Of a DNA stretch of 64,000 nt, positions 12,957-24,900 are shown in pieces. The notes beneath the pieces are model-generated. The model saw nothing but the letters and a program-made list of their open reading frames with translations, was not told the DNA's origin and ran no database searches. Source of the stretch: Rugalucina vietnamica (taxonomy: Eukaryota > Mollusca > Bivalvia > Lucinida > Lucinidae). Both the position numbers and the translations under genes were made by a program. Each line of letters begins with the position of its first letter. The stretch's first letter is position 1. Location: assembly GCA_964017185.1 (NCBI GenBank), contig OZ024869.1, forward strand, positions 65,515,431 to 65,579,430. The letters are read 5' to 3'.

Positions 12957-14547
12957 CGAGAGGTGATCGGAAAGTACGTATAAAAATGCTGTAAAATATG
13001 TTTACGTCAACCGATTGATGTGAAATTTTGTACGAATGAACATTGATCCTTTTGTAATAAAATGCCATTGTCATTTTAAAACAATGACGTCAGACGTTCA
13101 TGCATGAGAATCGTAATGACGTCACTTCACGTGACCCGGCGCACCTGTACCCCTGGGTTGACTTTGTTAGTGTATTTGGGGGGTTGGTCGACATTTTACC
13201 TTTTAATGTAAAATAATTTTCTAACATTAATTGACCATTTTTGGCTGGGCCGATGACGGTCCAGCCACTAAATAGGCCCACAATTGAAGATGCTCACGGA
13301 GGGTCATGTGACTGGAAGTCATTATTCATTGCTAAAATTGACTAACATTTGCAATGCAACTGTGATCAGTCATGACTTAAAATAGATTGCTTCTGAAACC
13401 ATTTCAAGAGGTCATTATGTTTAGGTTTAGTTGTTGGCTTGCTGCCAAGAAAGCAAGCTATAGTGGAGTTAGTTTAGTAACCCTGTAGTTATATTTTTTG
13501 GAAACTAGAGTGGGAAGGCTATCCTACCTCATTTTAGATGACCCTGTCCACATCAACATTTTTTAACACTTCCCATTTGGCCTGTTCATATGGAAATGTT
13601 TCATTCTGCCAGGTTCACACGAACAAATTTCATTTGACCTGTCCACATGAGCAATCCATGGTCACTTTATGTTTGCTCCTGTCTACATGAATAATTTTCA
13701 TTTGGCTCGATCAACGTGAACAGTTTTCATTTTGCCCGTTGTCATTTGTCCCTGCTCAAGTTAAAATCATTTGGCCCTATCCACATCCATTTGGTCATGT
13801 GCAATTGACTGTGTATGTGCGTAAAAGTTTGCTATTTGCCATGTCCAGCTCATTGGTGGCTTTTTTAAAAGCAGCCAACTTGTTCGAAAACATATGGCAT
13901 TCTGATGCTTTATCTAATACGGTGAAATTGAATTCAGCAGGTAAGCGTAAAATATTCCAGAACGTCGATTTCCTTTTGTAAACTTGAATTCAATACCTTG
14001 TTTTCTGGCCGATGTTTAACGGAATGATAAAATACTGGCATAAACTATAACTAGTAGAGACAATGCCAAGAATATATATGTTTCGAGTGTGCAGTAAATA
14101 TATCCTTTAGTTAAAAAAATGACCTCCCGAAAATGCAACATTTTCGAAAATCTTAACAAGTTTGTCTATTTGACACAGTCGGTATTTGCAAAACTCTACA
14201 GACAAATCCATTCGATGAACAGCCTCGTAACTTTACAAACATAAGACGTGTACGTTGCAGTTAATGAGTATTAAATAAAATGTGGGCATACGCAATGAAA
14301 ACGGGTGTTACAATACTTTGAACTAAGAAGTATTTTGAAATAAAACTTCGACGTTACGTTGCGCCGCATAACGTTAGGCGGTGTTTCCACAACGACAGCT
14401 GCAACGCACGTGTGCGTATTATGCATGTGTTATTTCAATGGAATAACTGCATATACATTGCTGCATTATTTGATGAAATTTCATCCGGAAATAACAAAAG
14501 ATAAAGAAATGACAACATTTTTATACGTACTTTCCGATCACCCCTCG
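12957..14547 (+). mobile_element. Non-autonomous mariner-like element, copy A
   Basis: The left end is CGAGAGGTGATCGGAAAGTA and the right end is the inverse of CGAGGGGTGATCGGAAAGTA; both are flanked by TA. The TIR similarity continues through CGTATAAAAATG. Internal sequence is shared with an inverted copy at 46921-48133, including the ACAATGACGTCAGACGTTCA block. No DDE motifs were found in any frame. Confidence 0.8.
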
Positions 14548-16209
14548 TATATATAGGTAGAATACATACATGAACGAGACATAAAACGATGAAAGACATT
14601 TCTATGTGCAAAATGACTACGAGAAGATAATTATACAGAAGTTCGAAGACAAAATTAGTAAAGTTTACGAAAGTAAGTAGATTTATCTGAATTTTTATAC
14701 ATAGTAATCATTCTGATATCAATCTAAAACGTGTTCAAAATTTCATTGAAAAGTACAAAGTAATGAGCTGATTACGCGCAGTTCATTAATGCCATATTCG
14801 ACGATGTGCCGCACGACAAATTGTGAAAGGACGTCGCGACGTTAGAATTTTTTTAATGAGTACCCAGCGGTGTTTTGCACTTACGGCGTGTGTCTCATTC
14901 GACAAAAGATGCAAATTCAGTTTCTACATTTTATCAGTCAAAACATTTTTTACAATTTTATTTTCGATCTGTTAGTTTGAATGTTCTAAATTGAGAAAAC
15001 TGAGTGGTTAGTTGTCCATCCAATCCATACACGAGTGTTACAGATACATTAATATAGGTTCTCTGTCGTTTAGAAATAAACAGAAAGTGAGTTAATGGTT
15101 TTGGTAGTAAGACTTTTCTTCTCGCATCGGGACAACAAGCCAGTGCACTGAAACTGACAAATCCATGTCTCGAGCATCATATAGAGGCAAATTTTGCGCA
15201 AGAATTGCGTACTTTAAGAAATCTGACGTGGCCACAATATTTGATTTTTGACGTGCGGCACTTCGACGAACATAGCATCAAACAGTTACATGCCAGTTAC
15301 TCATTTCTTTGAATAGTTCGATCAAAATCGGGTATTTTCAGAGGGGTAACATATAAGATGCATATGAATTTCCAAATGAATCCTATTGATATGTGTAAAT
15401 CTTATTGCATAACTTGTCAACGAACTTCTGGATATCTCCACGTACATATTCTGTTTCAAAAATACTAACATCAAGTATAACATACATGTAACAAGTATAT
15501 TGAGACAATATATTTAACTTGATGAAATGAAAAAAATGCCCCAAACAATGGTGTTGTCTTTGTCCGTTACAAAATAGCAATGTGTAAATAATGTAAACGA
15601 ATTGTTTTAGATTTTCAGTTTTACAGGTAGGGAATTATTTAGAAATAGCAAATTTACTCATTTGGTAGTCAGTAAAACCGTTTAGGAAATATTTGTTGCA
15701 TATGCTACTACATGTGGTATTTCAGCTTTAACCTTCCAATGTGGGTGGCATTACAAAAAAAAACAACAAAACATTCATTGAAGAACTAAATATGAATCCA
15801 CAACACGAATCTCCAATCGTGTCACCACCTTATAATGTAAGATAAGTTTTAGTGAGGTCGGAACAGATGAAAACTATGCGCTGGTTATATAATGTATAGC
15901 TTAATGCTGTCTTGTTGGACAGGTTCCACACAATCTCAACATTCATCATGTAGCCAGAGTAAATAGCTATTACGCATTTTAAAGTTTAATTCACCAACCT
16001 TATTTTATAGCGTTATAGGTGAGAACATGCTTTGCAAACTTTGAAGTCAAACTGATTAAAATGACGAAAAATATTCGCAAACTAAATTGGTGTATTTTCT
16101 TTTGACGTTTAGTCTATTTGTTTCAATAAGCTGGACCAGGTATTTATATACCATAGGACTTTGAAAACGCCTTACTATATATTGGCCGCAATGATGATTA
16201 TTTCTTATA
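14548..16209. other. Intergenic, no gene recognised
   Basis: AT-rich sequence between copy A of the mariner-like element and the Tc1-like element. Short open frames show no motif or splice pattern. Confidence 0.5.
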
Positions 16210-17555
16210 CACTCAGCGGCCATAAAAGAGTTCCCGAAATCAAAATGGCGAACACCTCTTTCAAGAAGTACATACTTTGAATTCAAATTTGACCCGAGTC
16301 ACGAGGAGTTATCGATCGAAATTTACCTGGGTAAATCATTAGGGTATCCAAAGTAACCTGACACCACGTGTCACCATGGCGACTTCCGTAAACAGAATAC
16401 CGGCGCGTAATACGAAATGGCTCCTCACGGTAAAGAACTGACACCAGACATCAAATCGCTCATCGTAGACTTAGAAAAACAAGGTTACAGTCACGGACAA
16501 ATCAGTGAAATTCTTAAAATAAATAGTAGAACAATTTCAAAATTTTTTCAACGTCGAAAATGTACCGGTGATACTGAAAATCAACGTTGAAGTGGAAGGG
16601 AGAAAAAGACGGTTCCAAGGACCGATAGGCAGCTTTTTCATTTGGTTAAACAGAATAGAAGACAGACCCTAAATGATTTGACTGCCAGACATAATGAGCT
16701 ACATAATCAGAATTTATCATCCAGAACTGTATGAAGGAGATTGTTTGATGAGGGATTCCAACGAAGGCGAGTTTCTAAGGTAACGACTGTGTCAAAAGTG
16801 AATAGGGTGAAGAGAATGCAGTTTTGTAGGGAGAAATTCCGATGGACTATTGAAGAAAACTGGAAAAATGTGATATTCAGTGATGAAACAAACGTTGTGA
16901 TTGGTAAGAACAAGAAAATGTATGCTTGGAGAAAACCAGAAGAAAAATACCAACCCCAGTGTGTTGGCCAATATGGCGATATTGAGCGAAAATCTGTAAT
17001 GAGCGTTATGTGTTGGGGCTGTCTGTGTTATAATGGAAAAGGTACCCTTGTAACAGTTGATGGGACAATGGACAGCAATAAATATATTAACACCCCGGAT
17101 ACTCATTTATGGCCTGTAGTTGCTAAACACTTTGGTAATCAGCCATGGCTTTTTATGGAGGACAATGCACCATGCCATGTGTCTAGAGCATCAAATAACT
17201 GGAAAACCCAAAACAATATCGAAACACTGGAATGGCCCCCACAAAGCCCAGACCTTAAACTCAAACTTGACCTAGAGAAAATATTGCATGAAATCAAAAC
17301 CCAGACTGACCTAGTGAGAGTCGTGAACGAAATTTGGAGCTCTCTTTCTCCTGACTATATACAGGGACTTTACCAGACTCTACCTACTAGAATTTCGGCT
17401 GTAAGGAAGGCAAAGGGCTACATAAACAAATTCTGAAGTCAAAAGATAAGATTTCTGTTACAATTTGATGTTTTTACCAGGAAATGTACACCCCTTCCTT
17501 CCAAGACTTTGTCAAAATTTCATGACGTTGGGAACTCATTTATGGCCACTGAGTG
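16210..17555 (+). mobile_element. Tc1-like DNA transposon with terminal inverted repeats, inactive
   Basis: The termini are CACTCAGCGGCCATAAAAGA... on the left and its inverse, with two mismatches over 26 bases, on the right. Both sides are flanked by TA, the Tc1/mariner target duplication. The length of 1346 bp is normal for a complete Tc1-like element. Its single gene is damaged (separate entry). Confidence 0.9.
16417..17436 (+). pseudogene. Tc1-like transposase pseudogene
   Basis: The frame starts MAPHGKELTPDIKSLIVDLE with an N-terminal helix-turn-helix region, then runs through the DDE core to a stop. Two in-frame TGA codons, at 16588 and 16732, interrupt it; both sit where Arg codons (CGA) are expected, so each is a single C-to-T change. 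Core motifs are FSDETN (first Asp), MEDNAPCH (second Asp) and QSPDL. The third catalytic residue, normally the Glu of NPIEN 35 residues after the second Asp, is missing: the sequence reads KLKLDLEK, suggesting a small internal rearrangement. It cannot encode an active enzyme. Confidence 0.9.
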
Positions 17556-19544
17556 TAGAATACAGGATATTTCGGCAAAAATATTTTCAAACAGAAAAGC
17601 ACAGTCAGTCTGCTTCATACCAAAACCGAAACGTCAACGCCAATGATTTACGTCATGCACTATGATTTCAAATGTTACCTAAACTCCAACAATATAACTA
17701 TGAGGACGAAAAATATTTATCAGGCCCAACACGATTTCTGGAAAGCAATAACAAAAGCCAAGCAAATGATCTTAATTGTCTTTCAATTGCACTGACACTG
17801 TAGTAATTACGTCACTTTAACGTTTAATGAAGAAAGTTTAATTTTTGCGTGTAAAACGAATTCGAAAGTTTTCAAACACAATAAATAAACACGGACTTGT
17901 GAAAAATAACCATAACTTATGGAGCTGTACGTAATCGTATGTATGTGTATTTTTATTAATTTAAACTTGATATCAGCGCAACCTTGAACGAAGGTCTCAA
18001 TTTTATTGTTTTTCCTGTGTTTAAGATTGTACGCTACCACTGGAGATGGTTTGTTTTTACACAATGCCTTTTGTGTAGCCTCCCTAAGTTATTTTGGCAA
18101 AATAATAAAAAGTTACGTATCAAGAAAACAGAATAAGCAAACAATTTGGCAAACAAATCTTTATGAATAAATGTTTTATAATTATATCTTTATGAATAAA
18201 TACTGTTTATCATCTTAAGATACACACTATTATTTGTATTTTATATTTCAGATTAATTTCAACCAGTTTTAAGCAAAATGATAACCGAGGTATAGTGAGG
18301 CGTTATCAAAGTCCTTTAGTACACGTTTGCGAAATTTCTGTCTTTGACATACTCGTGGATATATAGCTAAACTAATTTACAAAAATAAGTAGATACATAT
18401 AATAATATACAGAAAATAGTAAAACATAAAGATTCTATATTAGTGTGCATATATAAAGCCTAATACCTTGTCATAAACATTAACGTTGACTACGTGGGTG
18501 ATCCAAGAAGTAATGCCAACACTACTATATTTAAGTAACCAATGCAGATACATTTGAATAATTTGGCATGTTTACACGTGTGTATATATTTGTGCAGTAA
18601 TAAGGTGTAATATCATGAAGTTTGGATGGCGATTTGAGATTTAAGGATAATTTGATTTGTCGACCCGAAGTCGACATGAATGCGAACTTGACTGAAAACG
18701 TCATTTTTGTTTGTGCTCCAATTTATTTTAATTGGCATTTATATACACACAAATCATATTCGTTGTGTTATATATACCTTACGTTTGGAAATAATAGAGA
18801 AAACGAAATGCAAAGATCAGCATGGACTATTCTATGTTGCCTAGCAACGGCATCTGACAAAAATATCACAAGTGCGACAAATACCCATCGTTCACGCGTA
18901 CATTTGACGCCGATAAGGATGTAAATATCGACCTTTATGCCCGTAGCCTATCACAGCGAAAAAAATATTTTCAAAACAATAAATATTGTATGGAGTTTAA
19001 CCTTTTTGGTAAAGTACAAGGGAAATTTAGAGAGATCAAAATTGACTCAAATTCTAGTGGGTACAGAAAGCCAAACCTCAATAATTTGCGCTGCGTTAAA
19101 CTCATTAAGGTATTACAGTAAATCTATGAAAGGGGTTAATTGTACATTGGAATAAAGCGATTATAGACGTAATTGTGCTTTGCATATGACACTTAACCGT
19201 GACCAAGGTCGTTTTCCTTGCATTCTCTTGTTGCTAGGCAACGAGGGTTGCTATGTGATTCAGTCAAAACAGTAATCGGATCTGGAAGAATCCACAGTGC
19301 ATCATAATTCTGATGTAAACTACCTTATAAATGGCAGTGGTAAAGGAAATTACGCACGAGTTCGCATTTCTCCTTGGGTCACCCTCGTTTCCATAGAAGT
19401 CAATCTTAGACTACTAGTTGGGCTATTGTCTTCTCTTGAAAGAAACACCGTGCTTAAGCAGCATAAGACCGTTTAAACACTATATCATCATATCAATCGA
19501 CCAGTGATCATGAATTATAATGTTTATTCCAGGTTTCAAGTATA
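17556..19544. other. Intergenic, no gene recognised
   Basis: AT-rich. Two X-box-like palindromes, GTTGCCTAGCAACG near 18837 and GTTGCTAGGCAACG near 19230, lie about 390 bases apart. Open frames at 18622-18924 and 18937-19155 have no recognised domain. Confidence 0.5.
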
Positions 19545-19605
19545 TATAACAAGAACGATGCTCACCTGAGAGTCAGCATGTACAGCCACTGGACAAAAGA
19601 AAAGT

Positions 19606-19663
<58 letters not shown>

Positions 19664-21680
19664 TATATGGGCATGGCGGACATCTTGGTTAATGTGACCC
19701 GGATCTTAATATGTATTTTAGAGTTTTATGTCATTTCCCTTCTTTTTCCTATAGATGCTTCATATGAAATTTAGCTTTGATTCCTGTATGAAAATTACCA
19801 TGGTAATATACATGGAAATGTATACATATTGCACTGGGGTTGGGGCAGATGAAAAGGTACAAGTAGACAAAGATCAAGAGAAGGCGCAATCAGAAAAAGA
19901 TTCCCACTCCAAAAACCGACGTGGGAAAAAACAAACTAACAATCAGGTACTTATACCATGAAACATATCGTAAGCCGAATGAGCAGCTATTTTCCCAATA
20001 GGTGGCCACTCAGTTACTTTAACTTAACTAAAAATATGAAAACATACATAAGGCGGCAACAGCACAATAAAATTTAAACACCAAGACATAAAACAAAAAG
20101 AACCACCACAGAAGTATCGCCTTGGAACGATCAGTAACACAAAGTTACTGGCGGGCTTAAACCGGTTTTACATGGCCATAACCTTATCCTCAGCTTCTGC
20201 AGTGGTTCAGTGATATACAAGAAATAAGAAAAATCGTATTAAGAAAATACTAAACATAGATACCAACGTTTAACATGAATAACGGAAAGCAGGGTGAGCA
20301 GCTATTGAAGGTATTAGATGGTCACAGTGCTAGCTTGGACAGAACAAGTAAAATGCAGAGGGCTAAGTGCACTGGGTGCTTCCTTCGTCCCGATATAAAA
20401 AGGTTTTGTTTGACTTTTACTATAGGTCCAGAAAGGATTTGGTTTTGTTTGATTCTGGTATCGGATTTTTTTCTACAATAATTCCTAGAATTTGGTCAAT
20501 GATTTGATATGATTCTCATTTATGACGTCATTGAAAGAATTTCAAGTCCTAAAATAGTGCTTTAAATGCAATTTTATTATAAGTTTTTAGTTGATTTATT
20601 AAGAAGTGATATGAATTGAGAAATTAATGTTATTGCCGACTCTGTTTTGTGGAGATTAAATCTGTTAACGTAGTAGAAAAAAATCCGGTACCAAAAAGTC
20701 AAACAAAACCTTGCTATATCGGGACCAAGGAAGCACCCAGTGAAGTGAACAGCCAAATTATACTCGGGTGGCCACAAAGCCATGCAACATGAAACTCGTA
20801 ATTGGAATAACTTAGATAAGTGTGTACCACAACAGTAGAAACGCCTTGGAACGGTCAGTTATAAATAACTAACTATTTTCTATTTCTGCAACGTTTTCCT
20901 TTAAATGACATTTTAACAGTTTATCCCGTTCAAACCATAGGTCAAGGTCATCACAGGATCATGATTTATATATACATTGTAGTACTATAGTCATCTATGC
21001 TATATGCCAGGTATTGTTGCAATGAGTTCAACGGTTATAGAGTAGAATATTTTTTAAAGGTTTTACCGTATATTGGCATGGCGCCCTTTTTTGGTCATGT
21101 GACCTGTATAATATATATACATATTGATTACCCCTTCCTATAGATGGTTCTTTTTGGCCGAGTGGTTTCAGAGGAGGAGATGTTTGAATATTTTTGTAAT
21201 GTAATGTAGTTTGCCCTGGGCGGGGGGCAAATAAGTCCCTGGGGACCAGTTTCTTCCGAAACATTACTATTTAGTCATACTGCCAATTTTCTGGAAGATT
21301 TTAACTTTAAATGACATTTGAACAGTTTTCATTCAAATGCATTGGCAACCTATGTTAACCTAGCTTTACAATATGTCAATATCATCACAGTGTCATGATT
21401 CATTGTAGTACTTGAGTCATTTTACCATACGTCATACCAAAGTTCGTTGAAATCGGTCCGTTGGTTCCAGAGAAAAAGAACTTTTAATGTTTTTACCATA
21501 TATGGGCATGGCGGCCATCTTCGTCATGTAAGCTGAATTATTTATATACCCATTGGTACCCCTTCCTAAAAATGCGTCATATAAAATTTAAAAATGTGAA
21601 CGCACACAAAGACGCACGGACGCTGGCTCTAGTACCATCCTATAAGCTCCCAATGAGCCTTCGGCTCAAGTGAGCTAATA
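19545..21680 (-). repeat. GAGCC-family composite region with R1 and a foldback inside
   Basis: The 3' edge carries GAGCCTTCGGCTCAAGTGAGC next to GACGCACGGACG. Internally there are GGGCATGGCGGCCATCTT blocks, a 52-base T-run at 19608-19659, an R1 copy at about 19860-20215 and an inverted-repeat element at 20370-20742. No host exon was recognised. Confidence 0.65.
20370..20742. mobile_element. MITE-like inverted repeat
   Basis: CACTGGGTGCTTCCTTCGTC at 20370 pairs with its near-exact inverse ending at 20742. The match runs through GGTTTTGTTTGACTTTT and again through CGGATTTTTTTCTAC further in, giving arms of roughly 110 bases. No coding potential. Confidence 0.75.
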
Positions 21681-21900
21681 TAACAAGGTTCAAGTTACAT
21701 ATGTAAAGGTTCAGCTGGCATATTAAACAACGAAAAACGGAAGTTTAATATACATGTATAACGTACAATGATTTCCTGTATGTTATAATTCTTTCACTCC
21801 TAATCTGTTTGTTTGTACATGTACATGCGCGTATGCTATAAATATCAGTCTCACAATATTAGAAACACAGAATAAACTGACATTAAGTTAGGCTTCGAAC

Positions 21901-21981
21901 TTATGAAATTCCTAAGTTTACATAGTTGTCGTTGTCACTCATCATGTCCATTATCACTGAGTGACAGAACTGGTACGCCTC
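21901..21981 (-). CDS. RPTP-like gene: last exon with stop codon
   Basis: The acceptor is cgtgtatttcag, in phase 0. It encodes EAYQFCHSVIMDMMSDNDNY then VNLGIS and TAA. EAYQFCH aligns with the EQYxFCY motif that closes D2 in receptor PTPs. The tail NYVNLGIS occupies the position of the short C-terminal tail that in RPTP-alpha holds the Grb2-binding YANF site. A possible ATTAAA polyadenylation signal lies about 155 bases beyond the stop on the same strand, but this is weak. Confidence 0.9.
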   Translation of the reverse strand, partial: EAYQFCHSVIMDMMSDNDNYVNLGIS

Positions 21982-24900
21982 CTGAAATACACGTATAGTT
22001 ACTTAAAATTTTTAAACTATTGAATGATTTAATATCTTGTCCAGTACTTCGTTCATCGTGATTCCTTTAGTGATTGTGTCGAATTCATCTTTTTCGTTGT
22101 GTTTATACATAGAGAAAATATACCAAAATTAAATCTGGTGTAAGTTAAGAAGCAGTACACATTTTAATGCAAAATTATATTTCTTACTCATATCAATAGT
22201 TATCAAAACACACATCGTGTGGAGCATAAGCGGCAGATAGAATTACAATTAATTCTCTTCAAACCGATGCGGTCTCGTTATTAAAGAAATTGCTGGGGTA
22301 TTTTTGTTCCACAAATACATAAATGGAATACATTTATATTTTATAAATTTATGTATACACTAAGGAATAAGTTAGGGAACACTTTTAGCCCCTGGGGAAA
22401 GTTTGAAAAAAAATGCATTTTTCTTTCGTCTGGCGATACTGAAATTTTAATCACATATATTTCATACTTTGGCCTAGCTACAGACCAATTAATGGAAATT
22501 CACAGACGTGACGCGCGATGTTCGTACAAATTTGTGTAACACAACCTTGACGTTCAATTTGATTTATTTTGCGCTGAGCGATGCATGTAGGTTTCAGGTT
22601 ATTTGATTGTTCGTTTGCAAGTTTGTACTTTCGAGAGTTTTAATATTTCTTCTTTTTTTTCAAGTGATCCTCCTAAACTATTTTTTCTTTCTCCACTGCG
22701 CAGTTCTATTTTAAGAAGCTGAAATGTGTGTTCCAATAAAAGTACGGTATCATGGCGTTCTGTGACGTACATTAACATGCGTTTACGTCAGGTGTGACAA
22801 AATTTCAATCTTGTTAAATAATTTATAAATATAGCATTATTTGTCGCATGGCAATCATTATGAAAATAACATGATTTTAAAGCTTAGAACATGAGCATTT
22901 TAGTAAGAGTATCGTATGTCTTGTTTTATTGCATTAAAATGTCTTTATCTTACAAGAAGGAAGATAACCCACTCAAAAACAACGCAAAAATCGCATGTGT
23001 GACATTTTTTCAGCCAAAAGTAAAGATTTATTAGAGTGAACTTTTCAAAGTACTATAAATATTTCTGCATACATTTCAATCAGCTTTATATGAGCATTTA
23101 TTTGGTATAAAAATTGTCTTACTCGTTAAATTTGTGTAACAACCGTTTATTTTATTTATTTTCCCCAAAGCGTGACACTTTTGGCACCGACTGTTTTTTA
23201 ACTGCCAAAAATGGAAATGCGGTCCGAAGTTAACTAGAATAATGTCATTTATATCTACATGTATTGTCATTATCCCGCCGTATTTTGATGGGATTTGGTT
23301 AAAAAACTTTAGAGATATACGTTTTCTAACCTTTTTAGCAATGCGATTTTGTTACGCGTGACACGCTATTTTGGCGTAAAAACGCATTTTATTTGTATCT
23401 TGTTATAATTTGCGCAATAAAAAAACATGCACGATTGTTGTGATGCAATTGTTCATACGAAGCGGATTATTTTGATATATAAAACATAGATATTGAGCCG
23501 AAACTGAGTTTGTTATTGCGTTTTTACTGATAGAGCAATCATTATTTTAAAATTTGTACGAACTTTGCGCGTCACGTCACAACATTTTGTCTTTGTGCTA
23601 CGGAGGATACAATACGCCATATGTGAAAAACTCCACTTTTACTGAATACAACTTTGCCTTTTTGCTTCTGCACTCTGCAAAACTCATTTTTTTGAAGGCA
23701 AAACAGGAATAAAATGTTGAATCTGATCGTTCTGAATGAATACACGACTTCGGACCTAAAACTTCATGCTTAATCTCAAAACCAACTAATCATACAAAAT
23801 CTTCAGTTTGCATTGATTTCTATGGAAAGCAAACTTCTTGGAAATTTTGCAAATAAAGCCGTAAAAGAATAATTTCGCTAGAACACTATAACCAGAACGC
23901 GCATGTTAAGATTTCTAAAGGGTCATATCGAATATCTGGCCTAACATTTACAACCTGCAAAATGTATACCCAAAGAACAAAACGTGATCATATGAAACCT
24001 ACCCCCGGAAAACTATGGACCTACCGCCAAACAGTCGGTCAGAAAATAAAGAATTTATGATCAAAGTTCAACAAGCAATGTCTCAGCTTTATGCTTACGA
24101 AACATTACGACAATGTGAGTTCAAATAATGAAGTTATCGCAAAGACTAGCAGTGCGTTTCTTAAATTTAGCAAACATTTTCTGAATAAAAGATGGCCGTT
24201 CCCCGCCGCAGTTCTTGTTTGATGCTAACAATTTTCACATAGAAGCAACTTTGGATACTACAGATTTTGACAACTTATCAAAAAAGTTTCATAATTTTTA
24301 AAAAGAAAGATATTCACAGTCTAAAGTTGGTGGTCACATTATTACAGGTGTTCCCTAACTTATTTCCATGTGTATATTTAAGTGGTTAAGTATGAGCTGA
24401 TGATTATTAAAATAATTCATACACTTACAAAGCTTGGTGTAAGATTAGCATTTCTTTCGGTTAGTCGTAGTGTGGTCTCTATTATGTTCACCTCTCCTGT
24501 TAGTCGCACGCGTTGACACTCACACAATACCATATAGAACGCACTGAGCGTGTTCATATGGGACCTTTAAGAAGTTGAACCAAACTTTGAATGAAAGATC
24601 TTTTGTTTCATATTAAAATGAGGAAAGACTAATTAATGAGCAAGATTCATTTAATTTAAAGCAATACATATCCCTGACTATGACCCGTGCATTAGTTTCA
24701 GCAAGGTCATAGGTTAATTTATATTTAGTTTATTCAAGTGATATCAAATGAACAGTGTATACACTATTATGGCTCACGGAAAAATATTCTAATTAGAGTT
24801 GCCCTTTGATAGTCTAAGAATACAATCCTATTTTGAAACAGAACTTAAGTCTGTTGAAAACTTATATGTGACTGTAACGGTTACAAAATGTGCTTTTAAA

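Noticed and set aside
16741-17436. Intact 231-residue transposase starting at TTG
   Set aside because: The frame is open upstream except for two TGA codons and the N-terminal domain lies there, so this is the 3' part of a broken gene.
22019-22090. Possible extra exon before the last PTP exon (minus)
   Set aside because: Poor donor and acceptor, and the flanking exons already join in phase with the expected family sequence.
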